Assembly (NCBI RefSeq): GCF_051201015.1
Contig: NZ_JBPEHI010000012.1
Strand: one strand, 5' to 3'
Length of the DNA stretch: 64,000 bases
From: Petrimonas sulfuriphila
GTDB taxonomy: Bacteria > Bacteroidota > Bacteroidia > Bacteroidales > Dysgonomonadaceae
Both the position numbers and the translations under genes were made by a program. Every line of letters begins with the position of its first letter. The first letter of the stretch is position 1. Below the pieces are notes generated by a model. It was not told where the DNA came from, ran no database searches, and was given only the letters and a program-made list of their open reading frames with translations. This document shows, in pieces, positions 42,026 to 49,310 of this stretch.

Positions 42026-42604
42026 ATGTTAAACATCGTGATTTTTGGCGCTCCCGGTTCTGGAAAAGGAACACAAAGTGATTTATTGATTAAAAAATAC
42101 GGACTGAAGCACGTATCAACGGGAGATATATTGAGATTTGAAATAAAGGCTGGCTCAGCGTTAGGCAAAATAGCAGATCAATATATTTCGAAAGGACATT
42201 TGGTTCCCGACGAGATTATGATCGAAATGCTGGAAGATCTGATCCGGAAAAACCTGGATAAAAAAGGATTTATTTTCGATGGATTTCCCCGTACACTTCC
42301 GCAAGGAGAAGCCTTGGACAACAAAATGAAGAAAAACGGTTTGGACATCACCTCTGTACTAAGCCTGGAGGTTAAGGACGAAGAACTGATTGACAGGCTG
42401 CTGAAACGCGGGCAACTATCGGGTCGCTCCGATGACAACGGGCATACCATCAAATCGAGGCTCAACGTATACCACCAGCAAACAGAACCGTTGAAAGAGT
42501 ATTATGCCGGACAGAACAAATTAGTATGCATACCCGGTGAGGGAGCTATCGAGGAGATCTTTAATTCGATAGTAGAAGTGGTTGATAATCTTACTGGCAG
42601 ATAA
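42026..42604 (+). CDS. adk: Adenylate kinase
   Basis: Interconverts ATP+AMP and 2 ADP. The P-loop is GAPGSGKGTQSD (residues 7-18), followed by the AMP-binding region HVSTGDILRFEIKAGSALG, FDGFPRTLPQGEAL, and a short lid region near LSGRSDDNGHTIKSRLNVY. At 192 aa it is the short form without the zinc-containing LID of the long enzymes, as is usual in Bacteroidota. The stop codon lies 1 bp before the obgE ATG, so the genes are cotranscribed and probably coupled. Confidence 0.96.
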   Translation: MLNIVIFGAPGSGKGTQSDLLIKKYGLKHVSTGDILRFEIKAGSALGKIADQYISKGHLVPDEIMIEMLEDLIRKNLDKKGFIFDGFPRTLPQGEALDNKMKKNGLDITSVLSLEVKDEELIDRLLKRGQLSGRSDDNGHTIKSRLNVYHQQTEPLKEYYAGQNKLVCIPGEGAIEEIFNSIVEVVDNLTGR

Positions 42605-42605
42605 A

Positions 42606-43748
42606 ATGGCTGAAACAAATTTTGTTGATTATGTAAAAATCTTTTGCAGATCGGGAAAGGGAGGACGAGGGTCAACCCATTTCAGAAGAGAAAAATATAT
42701 CCCAAAGGGCGGGCCTGACGGTGGAAACGGTGGCGATGGAGGACATATAATCTTACGCGGCAACAGAAACTACTGGACACTGCTCCATTTGAAATTCCAA
42801 CGGCATATCTTTGCCGGACATGGTGAAAGCGGCTCAAGACGCAACAGCTCTGGCAAGAGAGGCGACAGTAAAATCATTGAAGTACCGTGCGGAACTGTGG
42901 CCTATGACGCTCATACGGGTGAATACCTGTGCGACATTACCGACGATGGACAAGAAATAGTTTTGCTGAAGGGTGGACGTGGAGGATTGGGAAACACGAA
43001 CTTCAAATCGGCAACCAACCAGGCACCGCGTTATTCCCAACCGGGAGAGCCTTACGAAGAGAAATGGATTATTCTTGAATTGAAATTGCTCGCCGACGTG
43101 GGATTGGTTGGCTTTCCTAACGCCGGAAAATCAACACTCCTGTCCGTGGTGTCTGCAGCGAAGCCAAAGATTGGTAATTATCCATTCACCACATTGGAAC
43201 CCAATTTGGGGATAGTAAGTTATCGCGAAGGAAAATCGTTCGTGATGGCGGATATTCCAGGCATCATAGAAGGAGCCAGCGAAGGGAAAGGACTCGGTCT
43301 GCGATTTTTACGCCATATTGAGAGGAACTCGCTACTTTTGTTTGTGGTACCTGCCGATGCCGAAAATATTCACGAAGAATACAACATTCTGTTGAACGAA
43401 CTCACCAAATATAATCCCGAGTTGCTAGACAAACATCGTGTTCTCGCAATCTCTAAAGCAGATATGCTGGACGACGAATTAATACACGAGATTTCCTATG
43501 ACTTACCGAAAATTCCCTATGTTTTCATATCGTCCATCACCGGATACGGAATCCCTGCGTTAAAGGATATTCTCTGGAGGGAATTAAATTCAGAAGAGAC
43601 CATCCACGTTTCCACATCGGGGGAGTCGCTTGTTCACAGACGCCTGGACGTTCAATCCCTGGAGTTTGAACCCGAAGAAGAAATTGAAGAGGATTTGGAC
43701 GATGAATACGGGGAGGAAGAAGAAAATTATTACGAAGAGGATTTTTAA
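42606..43748 (+). CDS. obgE: GTPase ObgE/CgtA
   Basis: Essential ribosome-associated GTPase acting in large-subunit assembly and the stringent response. The Obg fold with its glycine-rich loops occupies about residues 1-158 (GGPDGGNGGDGGHIILRGN, GGRGGLGNTNFKS). The G domain has G1 GFPNAGKSTLLS, the G2 threonine in NYPFTTLEPNLG, G3 DIPGIIEGA, and a G4 that reads SKAD. The C-terminus is a short, strongly acidic tail (EPEEEIEEDLDDEYGEEEE) in place of an OCT domain. It is 380 aa from ATG 42606, where family similarity begins. Confidence 0.96.
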   Translation: MAETNFVDYVKIFCRSGKGGRGSTHFRREKYIPKGGPDGGNGGDGGHIILRGNRNYWTLLHLKFQRHIFAGHGESGSRRNSSGKRGDSKIIEVPCGTVAYDAHTGEYLCDITDDGQEIVLLKGGRGGLGNTNFKSATNQAPRYSQPGEPYEEKWIILELKLLADVGLVGFPNAGKSTLLSVVSAAKPKIGNYPFTTLEPNLGIVSYREGKSFVMADIPGIIEGASEGKGLGLRFLRHIERNSLLLFVVPADAENIHEEYNILLNELTKYNPELLDKHRVLAISKADMLDDELIHEISYDLPKIPYVFISSITGYGIPALKDILWRELNSEETIHVSTSGESLVHRRLDVQSLEFEPEEEIEEDLDDEYGEEEENYYEEDF

Positions 43749-43751
43749 ATT

Positions 43752-44564
43752 ATGTTTCGCCACCCCAATTATTCAAACCTGCTTTTCTTCACTATTTTCT
43801 CCAATGAACAGCGGTTGCTTCATTTCTCTACTACACGGGCAGGCGGCGTGAGCCGCGGTGAATTCCGGTCGTTAAACCTGGGAAATTACTCCGATGATAA
43901 TCCGCTGAATATTTTTGAGAACAGATCCATTGTGGCCCGAAAGTTCTACAAAGAGGCCAATGATCTGATAACTCCGCATCAAACCCATGGTAATAGGGTA
44001 CTGCTTATTGACGCTGAGTTTCTGAATCTCTCCAATGCAGAAAAAATTGAAAGGCTCTACGGATACGACGCATCCGTTACACAGGAGAAAGGTTACTTCT
44101 TGTGTGTCACCACGGCCGACTGTGTTCCGCTGTTGTTGTTCGACCGGAAAAACGAAGCTATCGGTGCTATTCACGCCGGATGGAAAGGAACCTCAGGGAG
44201 AATCGTTGAAAAGACACTTCTTGAAATGAAGAAAAACTTTGGAACTGAAACCCGGGACATTCTCGCAGCAATTGGTCCGGCAATCGGCATCGATAATTAC
44301 GAAGTAGGGAGGGAAGTTGAGGAAGAGTTTCAAAAAAGCGGCTTCAATCTCAATAAATCCATTTCGTATCGCCATAACTTATCCCGGAAGTTGCATATTG
44401 ATCTCAAGGAAATCAACCGACAGGAACTCATTAGGATGGGCGTTCCCAAGCACCAGATTGAGAAAACGCGGTACTGTACCTACGGTAATAGCCGCCTGTT
44501 TTTCTCGGCCCGGCGGCAATCGTTGCACTCTGGAAGAATGCTTTCCGGTATAATGCTTCGTTAA
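43752..44564 (+). CDS. pgeF: Purine nucleoside phosphorylase / laccase-domain protein (YfiH family)
   Basis: Cytosolic metalloprotein of the Multi-copper-polyphenol-oxidase (YfiH/YlmD) family. Characterised members are zinc-dependent purine nucleoside phosphorylases/adenosine deaminases, and E. coli YfiH edits peptidoglycan precursors. The metal ligands are seen as His in TPHQTHGNRV, Cys in CVTTADCVPLLLF and His in IGAIHAGWKGTSG. The C-terminal CTYGNSRLFFSARRQ is the family signature. At 270 aa it is full length, and it starts 3 bp after obgE. Confidence 0.9.
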   Translation: MFRHPNYSNLLFFTIFSNEQRLLHFSTTRAGGVSRGEFRSLNLGNYSDDNPLNIFENRSIVARKFYKEANDLITPHQTHGNRVLLIDAEFLNLSNAEKIERLYGYDASVTQEKGYFLCVTTADCVPLLLFDRKNEAIGAIHAGWKGTSGRIVEKTLLEMKKNFGTETRDILAAIGPAIGIDNYEVGREVEEEFQKSGFNLNKSISYRHNLSRKLHIDLKEINRQELIRMGVPKHQIEKTRYCTYGNSRLFFSARRQSLHSGRMLSGIMLR

Positions 44565-44578
44565 CGGCTACCAACAAA

Positions 44579-44619
44579 ACAGCCGCCAGGAAAGTCGGAC
44601 GGCTGTAAGATTTTGTTTT
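44579..44619 (+). terminator. Terminator after pgeF
   Basis: ACAGCCG (44579-44585) pairs with CGGCTGT (44600-44606), and is followed by AAGATTTTGTTTTTTT. The gene on the opposite strand ends at 44631. Confidence 0.7.
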
Positions 44620-44630
44620 TTTGGAAAACA

Positions 44631-44852
44631 TTAATACTCATCTTCGTTAAAAAAGAAGTCTTCTTTACTGGGATAATCGAGCCATATATCTTCTATCGTT
44701 TCAAAAACTTCCGTGTCGTCCTCAATTTCCTGTAAATTCTCAATCACTTCAAGCGGGGCACCGGAACGTTGAGCAAAATCAATGAGCTCGTCTTTTGTTG
44801 CCGGCCAGGGAGCGTCTTCCAATTTAGAAGCTAATTCGAGTGTCCAATACAT
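44631..44852 (-). CDS. DUF2795 family small acidic protein
   Basis: A 73-aa cytosolic protein whose MYWTLELASKLEDAPWPATKDELIDFAQRSGAPLEVIENL matches the DUF2795 pattern: a short helical domain with the PATK-ELI-A-RSGAP-EVI-NL motif. The C-terminus is very acidic and aromatic (EDIWLDYPSKEDFFFNEDEY). No biochemical function is known for the family. It is a single-gene unit with a -7 box about 40 bp upstream. Confidence 0.85.
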   Translation of the reverse strand: MYWTLELASKLEDAPWPATKDELIDFAQRSGAPLEVIENLQEIEDDTEVFETIEDIWLDYPSKEDFFFNEDEY

Positions 44853-44891
44853 AATTATCTCCTTAGGGTTTGTTGTTTCATAAATTTAGCG

Positions 44892-44899
44892 CAAAAATA
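44892..44899 (-). promoter_or_regulatory. -7 promoter element for the DUF2795 gene
   Basis: The minus strand reads TATTTTTG, matching TAnnTTTG, 39 bp before the ATG. Confidence 0.55.
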
Positions 44900-44921
44900 T
44901 ACAAAAAAATCAGATATTATC

Positions 44922-45482
44922 CTATTCCCAGTATATTTCTTTTCCGGTCTTGTTACTTTCGTATCGTGCGAGCACGAAAAAGTAGTCTGACAAACGATTT
45001 AAGAAAATTAGAACAAAATCGGCTACTGGAAATTCTTCAGCCACCCGATAAACGTTTCGTTCAGCTCTTCGGGAAACGGTGCGACAGATATGTGCACGTG
45101 CAGCAGCTTCATTTCCTCCGGGAAGAATAAAACGGTTCAACCGGGGTAAAGTATGGTCTATCCGATCAATTTCCTTTTCAACTTTTTCAATGTCTTCCGG
45201 GGAGATGATACTGGCAGCTTTAGGGGGAATCTGCTCTGTTTCTGTTGCCAGGTAAGAGCCTACCGTAAAAAGCTTGTGTTGTAGAAAAGAAAGGAAGAGA
45301 CCGGTTTCCTCATCATCAACACCGCAGTTCAACCAACCGATAAAACTGTTCAATTCGTCGATTGTTCCGTAAGCCCCTAGCCGGACATGCGTTTTTTTTA
45401 CCCGGGTGCCGCCAACCAACGATGTTTTACCCTTATCTCCCGATTTTGTATATACAGTACTTTTTTTCATTTCAAAATCCAT
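44922..45482 (-). CDS. pduO: PduO-type cob(I)alamin adenosyltransferase
   Basis: Transfers the adenosyl group of ATP to cob(I)alamin to make coenzyme B12. The ATP-binding N-terminus is VYTKSGDKGKTSLVGG, followed by GAYGTIDELNSFIGWL, and the C-terminal signature is FILPGGNEAAARAHICRTVSRRAER. At 186 aa it is normal for the trimeric PduO/MMAB class. An in-frame ATG four codons downstream (45470, MKKSTVYTK) is an equally plausible start. No cobalamin riboswitch is visible upstream, and no B12-dependent enzyme gene is nearby. Confidence 0.93.
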   Translation of the reverse strand: MDFEMKKSTVYTKSGDKGKTSLVGGTRVKKTHVRLGAYGTIDELNSFIGWLNCGVDDEETGLFLSFLQHKLFTVGSYLATETEQIPPKAASIISPEDIEKVEKEIDRIDHTLPRLNRFILPGGNEAAARAHICRTVSRRAERNVYRVAEEFPVADFVLIFLNRLSDYFFVLARYESNKTGKEIYWE

Positions 45483-45553
45483 TTTAGGCCTCAGGCACTC
45501 AGGTTGTTTTATTGTCAGGAATTTTACCTCTTATTTAATGTCTAATTGCCTTT

Positions 45554-46192
45554 TTAAATCAAATAACTCGCTTTGTGATACGATTTCTTTAAAACGACAA
45601 CACCAATATCTTTCATGTCGAAAGTAATTCTTGCCCTTTCATCTGCGACGACAGCCTTCCAGAAACGTTTGCCATTACCCGATTTTATTCCCGCGATAAC
45701 CCAGAACGTATCGTCTGAACTCATCGATAGCAGGCTCTCCATATCAACAGGAAATGAGTTTAAATAGACAAATATTCCGTCGTACAACTCGGAAAGGTCT
45801 ATTTCATCGATAAACTCAACATGCCTGTTATACGTTGTATGCAAATTTCTTGCCAGCAACACATTTTTCCCTTCCGGATCAAAACAGTGACAAACGGCAT
45901 CCTTAGAAGCTGCACTTAGATAGAGCGTATTAATCCCCTTTCCCGTATCCAGTTCGAGAACCCTCCCGGGTTTAAAATACCTGACAAGCTTGTATGACAA
46001 ATGATGAAGCTTTTTATCGGACGTCTCTATGTTGTGTGCGCGTAACAGCTGGTCAATATCCAGAAATGCCGTGTACCCATATTCTTCGTTAATAATATGG
46101 GTGACAAAATTATAAGCAAAAGGAGAATGAATACCGAACCCTCTTGCCTGCTTTCTTCGTTTAAACCACTTGAAACACAAAACCGGGAACAA
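45554..46192 (-). CDS. Methyltransferase-like protein, Bacteroidota-type
   Basis: A 212-aa cytosolic protein with a class I Rossmann methyltransferase look. An N-terminal helical segment (ARGFGIHSPFAYNFVTHIINE) precedes motif I VLELDTGKGINTLYLSAA and a motif II-like CHCFDPEGKNVLLARN. The later strands (YDGIFVYLNSFP, FWVIAGIKSG) match the order expected of the fold. The GIHSPFAY segment is, as I recall, conserved in homologues across Bacteroidota. The glycines of motif I are partly replaced (DTGKG), so SAM binding is likely but unproven. It starts directly at the ispF stop, so translation is coupled. Confidence 0.7.
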   Translation of the reverse strand: MFPVLCFKWFKRRKQARGFGIHSPFAYNFVTHIINEEYGYTAFLDIDQLLRAHNIETSDKKLHHLSYKLVRYFKPGRVLELDTGKGINTLYLSAASKDAVCHCFDPEGKNVLLARNLHTTYNRHVEFIDEIDLSELYDGIFVYLNSFPVDMESLLSMSSDDTFWVIAGIKSGNGKRFWKAVVADERARITFDMKDIGVVVLKKSYHKASYLI

Positions 46193-46672
46193 TTATAATG
46201 TATAAATTAAAGCTACTGCATAGGCTGTTATGCCTTCCTGCCGGCCCACAAACCCCATCTTTTCAGAGGTGGTGGCCTTGATGGAAATAGTGTTGACATC
46301 CGTCTCCATTATTTCGCTTAACGTCTTTTGCATAGCCGGAACATGCGGGTTCATTTTGGGAGCTTCGGCACAGATGGTTGCGTCAATGTTACCTACCTCA
46401 AACCCATTTTCTCGCAACAAGGCAACGCTTTTCTTCAACAGTATTTTACTGTCGACACCCAGAAACTCGTCTGCGGTGTCAGGAAAATGAAAACCGATAT
46501 CCCGCAGGTTGGCCGCACCAAGCAATGCATCACAAATGCTGTGGATCAATACATCGGCATCGGAATGACCCTGCAGGCCTTTTTCAAAGTCTATTTTTAT
46601 TCCTCCCATCCAGAGGTCTCTGCCTTCTGCCAGGCGATGCATGTCGTATCCAAAACCTACTCTTATCTTCAT
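46193..46672 (-). CDS. ispF: 2-C-methyl-D-erythritol 2,4-cyclodiphosphate synthase
   Basis: Zinc enzyme of the MEP isoprenoid pathway that cyclises CDP-methylerythritol phosphate. The zinc ligands Asp10 and His12 lie in VGFGYDMHRL. GLQGHSDADVLIHSICDALLGA contains the third histidine and the active-site aspartate, and IGFHFPDTADEF and the C-terminal TTSEKMGFVGRQEGI complete the family pattern. At 159 aa it is full length. It lies 15 bp downstream of porV and abuts the methyltransferase-like gene. Confidence 0.96.
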   Translation of the reverse strand: MKIRVGFGYDMHRLAEGRDLWMGGIKIDFEKGLQGHSDADVLIHSICDALLGAANLRDIGFHFPDTADEFLGVDSKILLKKSVALLRENGFEVGNIDATICAEAPKMNPHVPAMQKTLSEIMETDVNTISIKATTSEKMGFVGRQEGITAYAVALIYTL

Positions 46673-46687
46673 AGAAAAATTACTCGA

Positions 46688-47857
46688 TTACCGCAACAAC
46701 TGTTTTATTCCATCGATATCAAAACCGAGCGACAAGCGCAAGGTCTGATCCAACGGATTGGACTGGGCCGTTGAGACTAAATAAGCCGCATCAATTTGAA
46801 AGGCGTTCATTTTAAATCCGGCTCCAAAAGCCATATAACGGCGATTTCCCTTGTATTCGCTCTCGTGATAATACCCCGTACGGAGCGAAAACCGATTATC
46901 GTAAGAATATTCTACTCCCAGCGACCAGATCACTTCCTGCATCTCTTCCTTAAATCCCCCGGGAGCATCACCAAAAGAGTTGAAAATACCGGCAACGGGA
47001 GAAGTATCGGCATATTTCTGTACCCTTTTCGTCCTCTCCTCTTCGCTCTCCCCTTCAGCAGGCAGTTGTGGCGTCGGAACAAGCAACTTGTTGACATCAA
47101 CACTGAAAGAGAAACTGTTTTTATCATCAACCGGCAGCCCCAGTGATGTACCCACCCTCAAGTTAGCAGGCAAAAACATGGATGTGTTGCCTCCGTCATA
47201 AGATATCTTTGTTCCTATATTTGAAATATTAAACCCAAACCCCAACAATGCTTCCGACTGTCCCAGGTTGAGATAGGTCTCATTGTAACCGGAAATATCG
47301 GCTGAGAAAGCGTTGCCGGGTGTCACGTCATCGCTTCCCGTGGAATAATCGGCACGTATATACCGCAAGGTGACCGCTCCTGAAAAGGTTTCGGAAAGTT
47401 TTCTTGAATACGCCACATCGAAAGCAAATTCATGGGGGGATACGGCCATCACGTAATCGGTGTTCTGATCAAATACATCAACGTCTCCCAGAGAAAAATA
47501 ACGGAGTGAAGTACTGATAGCGTTCAGGTTTTCGTTCCCGAATTTCCAAAAACCGGTCAGATACACCAGATCAATGTCGTTTACCAGCTTACTTAACCAG
47601 GGAGTATACGAGATCGAAAAACCGGTACTGCCGGATATAAACGGATACTTGGCAGCATTCCAATACTGTGAATAGACATCGGGCATGGAGGCAGCACCTA
47701 TATCGCCCATACCGCCGCCCCGGGCATCGGGTGCGATCTGAAGAGAAGGCATTGCCACGGGAATCGGATTATATTGTTGGGCAAAAGCCTTGTCGGAAAA
47801 CAGTATAAATAGGCTCAAGAAACAAACGGTAGTGAAGAAACTTGATTTCGATTGCAT
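46688..47857 (-). CDS. porV: Type IX secretion system outer-membrane protein PorV (LptO)
   Basis: Outer-membrane beta-barrel of the FadL-like fold that shuttles cargo proteins from the T9SS translocon to the attachment complex. A signal peptide covers about 1-26 (cleavage after AFA). The mature start PSLQIAPDARGGGMGDIGAAS is the PorV/PorQ family signature, followed by YWNAAKYPFISGSTGFSISYTPWL and barrel strands throughout. At 389 aa it is normal for PorV. The C-terminus LRLSLGFDIDGIKQLLR is also typical. It implies that this organism secretes proteins by T9SS, although no cargo with an obvious C-terminal sorting domain is in the window. Confidence 0.93.
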   Translation of the reverse strand: MQSKSSFFTTVCFLSLFILFSDKAFAQQYNPIPVAMPSLQIAPDARGGGMGDIGAASMPDVYSQYWNAAKYPFISGSTGFSISYTPWLSKLVNDIDLVYLTGFWKFGNENLNAISTSLRYFSLGDVDVFDQNTDYVMAVSPHEFAFDVAYSRKLSETFSGAVTLRYIRADYSTGSDDVTPGNAFSADISGYNETYLNLGQSEALLGFGFNISNIGTKISYDGGNTSMFLPANLRVGTSLGLPVDDKNSFSFSVDVNKLLVPTPQLPAEGESEEERTKRVQKYADTSPVAGIFNSFGDAPGGFKEEMQEVIWSLGVEYSYDNRFSLRTGYYHESEYKGNRRYMAFGAGFKMNAFQIDAAYLVSTAQSNPLDQTLRLSLGFDIDGIKQLLR

Positions 47858-47886
47858 AGATCTGTATATGTTGTTTAATTTCTAAA

Positions 47887-47894
47887 CAAATATA
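47887..47894 (-). promoter_or_regulatory. -7 promoter element for porV-ispF
   Basis: The minus strand reads TATATTTG, matching TAnnTTTG, 29 bp before the porV ATG. Confidence 0.6.
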
Positions 47895-47916
47895 ATCTCT
47901 TTTTATTGTATTAGTG

Positions 47917-48531
47917 CTATTTAATTTTAAAATCGAGCAGCTTCTTATTTTCAATATAGCCCTCAAGACGATCGTTGATGGATACACCTCCAATTCCTGC
48001 CGGAGTTCCGGTAAAGACAAGATCCCCTATCTTAAGCGTAAAAAAGCGACTGATGTAAGCGATGATTTTATCGAAAGAGTAAATCAAATCACAACTATTC
48101 CCTTGCTGTACAGTTTTTTCATTGATATCGAGACGAAAGTTTATGTTGTTAATGTCCGGTATTTTCTTTATGGAAATAAATTCTCCTACGGGCGCAGAAT
48201 TATCAAAACCTTTGGCTATCTCCCAAGGCAGGCCCAAATCCTTTTGTTTCCGTTGCAAATCACGGGCGGTAAAATCTATACCTACGGTAATTTCATCGTA
48301 ATAACGGTGAGCAAATTTTTCGGCAATGTTCTTTCCCAACCGGTTAATTTTTAGCACCAATTCTGTTTCGTAATGAATTTCACTGGAAAAATCAGGCAGG
48401 AAAAAAGGGTTTCCGTTACGCAATAAAGCCGTATCGGGTTTCATAAAGATAACCGGTTCACTGGCCTCAAAGACCCGCTTCATCTCCCGGTTATGCGAAT
48501 CGTAATTTAAGCCGACAGCAAAAATTTTCAT
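47917..48531 (-). CDS. Fumarylacetoacetate hydrolase family protein
   Basis: A 204-aa single-domain FAH-fold hydrolase or decarboxylase. The divalent-metal site is seen as Glu residues in SEIHYETELVLKI and the aspartate in VGIDFTARDLQ, with GKNIAEKFAHRYYDEIT and GDLVFTGTPAGIGGVSINDR also conserved. Such short FAHD1-type members act as oxaloacetate decarboxylases, acylpyruvases or isomerases, so the substrate cannot be told. It starts 5 bp after the rex stop codon, so Rex and this enzyme are probably cotranscribed. Confidence 0.9.
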   Translation of the reverse strand: MKIFAVGLNYDSHNREMKRVFEASEPVIFMKPDTALLRNGNPFFLPDFSSEIHYETELVLKINRLGKNIAEKFAHRYYDEITVGIDFTARDLQRKQKDLGLPWEIAKGFDNSAPVGEFISIKKIPDINNINFRLDINEKTVQQGNSCDLIYSFDKIIAYISRFFTLKIGDLVFTGTPAGIGGVSINDRLEGYIENKKLLDFKIK

Positions 48532-48536
48532 TGGTG

Positions 48537-49178
48537 CTACCCCTCCTTCACAAGCCGGTTAAACATGACCGCCAGGTGCGCGTAAAGCGATGTATTCTGC
48601 AACACAATGTGCTCGGGAACGCGAATCCGGAAAGGAGTAAAATTCCATATTGCCTGAATCCCTCCCGCAATCATAAAGTCGGCAACTTCCTGAGCAATAT
48701 CGGGGGGAACGGTGAGAATACCAATTTGGGCATCTATTTTTTTGTTTTTTGCCGCGAAATCATCGGAGTGAAACACGGGGATGTTGTTAATTTTCTGTCC
48801 GACGATGGATGGATTCACGTCAAATCCAGCACGTATCTTTAGGCCGTATTGCTCTAAACCCGAATCGGAAAGCAAGGCAGCCCCCAGACTTCCTACCCCG
48901 AAAAGCACGGCGGTATGCATCTTTTTGAAACCCAAAAAATCTTCCAGCACACCTATCAGCTTATCAATATCATAGCCTACCCGGGTTTTACCGCTGACAT
49001 TTACATAGGAAAGATCTTTCGCAATTTGAGTGGCTGACACATTGATCTTTTTGGCGATTTGTGTAGAAGACACTTTGCTGTATCCTTGTTTTTTTAACAA
49101 CTTAACGTAAGACAAATACCACGGCAGCCTTCGCAAAGCCGGTTCAGGGATTCTCGAATGATAGTTGTCGTGATTCAT
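48537..49178 (-). CDS. rex: Redox-sensing transcriptional repressor Rex
   Basis: Dimeric repressor that leaves DNA when the NADH/NAD ratio rises. The N-terminal winged helix (about 1-80) includes PEPALRRLPWYLSYVKLL, VSSTQIAKKINVSATQIAKDL and GKTRVGYDIDKL. The Rossmann domain has AVLFGVGSLGAALLSDSG, and the C-terminal swapped helix ends NTSLYAHLAVMFNRLV. Length is 213 aa from the ATG at 49178. A TTG eight codons upstream overlaps the -7 promoter box and cannot be the start. It forms a unit with the FAH gene. Confidence 0.95.
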   Translation of the reverse strand: MNHDNYHSRIPEPALRRLPWYLSYVKLLKKQGYSKVSSTQIAKKINVSATQIAKDLSYVNVSGKTRVGYDIDKLIGVLEDFLGFKKMHTAVLFGVGSLGAALLSDSGLEQYGLKIRAGFDVNPSIVGQKINNIPVFHSDDFAAKNKKIDAQIGILTVPPDIAQEVADFMIAGGIQAIWNFTPFRIRVPEHIVLQNTSLYAHLAVMFNRLVKEG

Positions 49179-49199
49179 TGACAGATCTGTTTTAATTTG

Positions 49200-49207
49200 C
49201 AAAGATA
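49200..49207 (-). promoter_or_regulatory. -7 promoter element for rex
   Basis: The minus strand reads TATCTTTG, matching TAnnTTTG, 21 bp before the rex ATG. Confidence 0.65.
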
Positions 49208-49279
49208 CTCGTTTTTTGCTAAAAATTTTTATCCCGGCAGATAATTAAAGAAAAAAGTCCGTAATTGGACAAAAAAAAC

Positions 49280-49287
49280 TATTTTTG
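49280..49287 (+). promoter_or_regulatory. -7 promoter element for the sulfatase gene
   Basis: TATTTTTG matches TAnnTTTG. It overlaps a possible GTG start at 49287 and leaves the ATG at 49311 as the first usable start, with a very short leader. Confidence 0.6.
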
Positions 49288-49310
49288 TGAAAACGGAATC
49301 CCAAGAGCCA

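Noticed and set aside
44922..45553. Cobalamin riboswitch upstream of pduO
   Set aside because: The 71-bp spacer is too short and has no B12-box.
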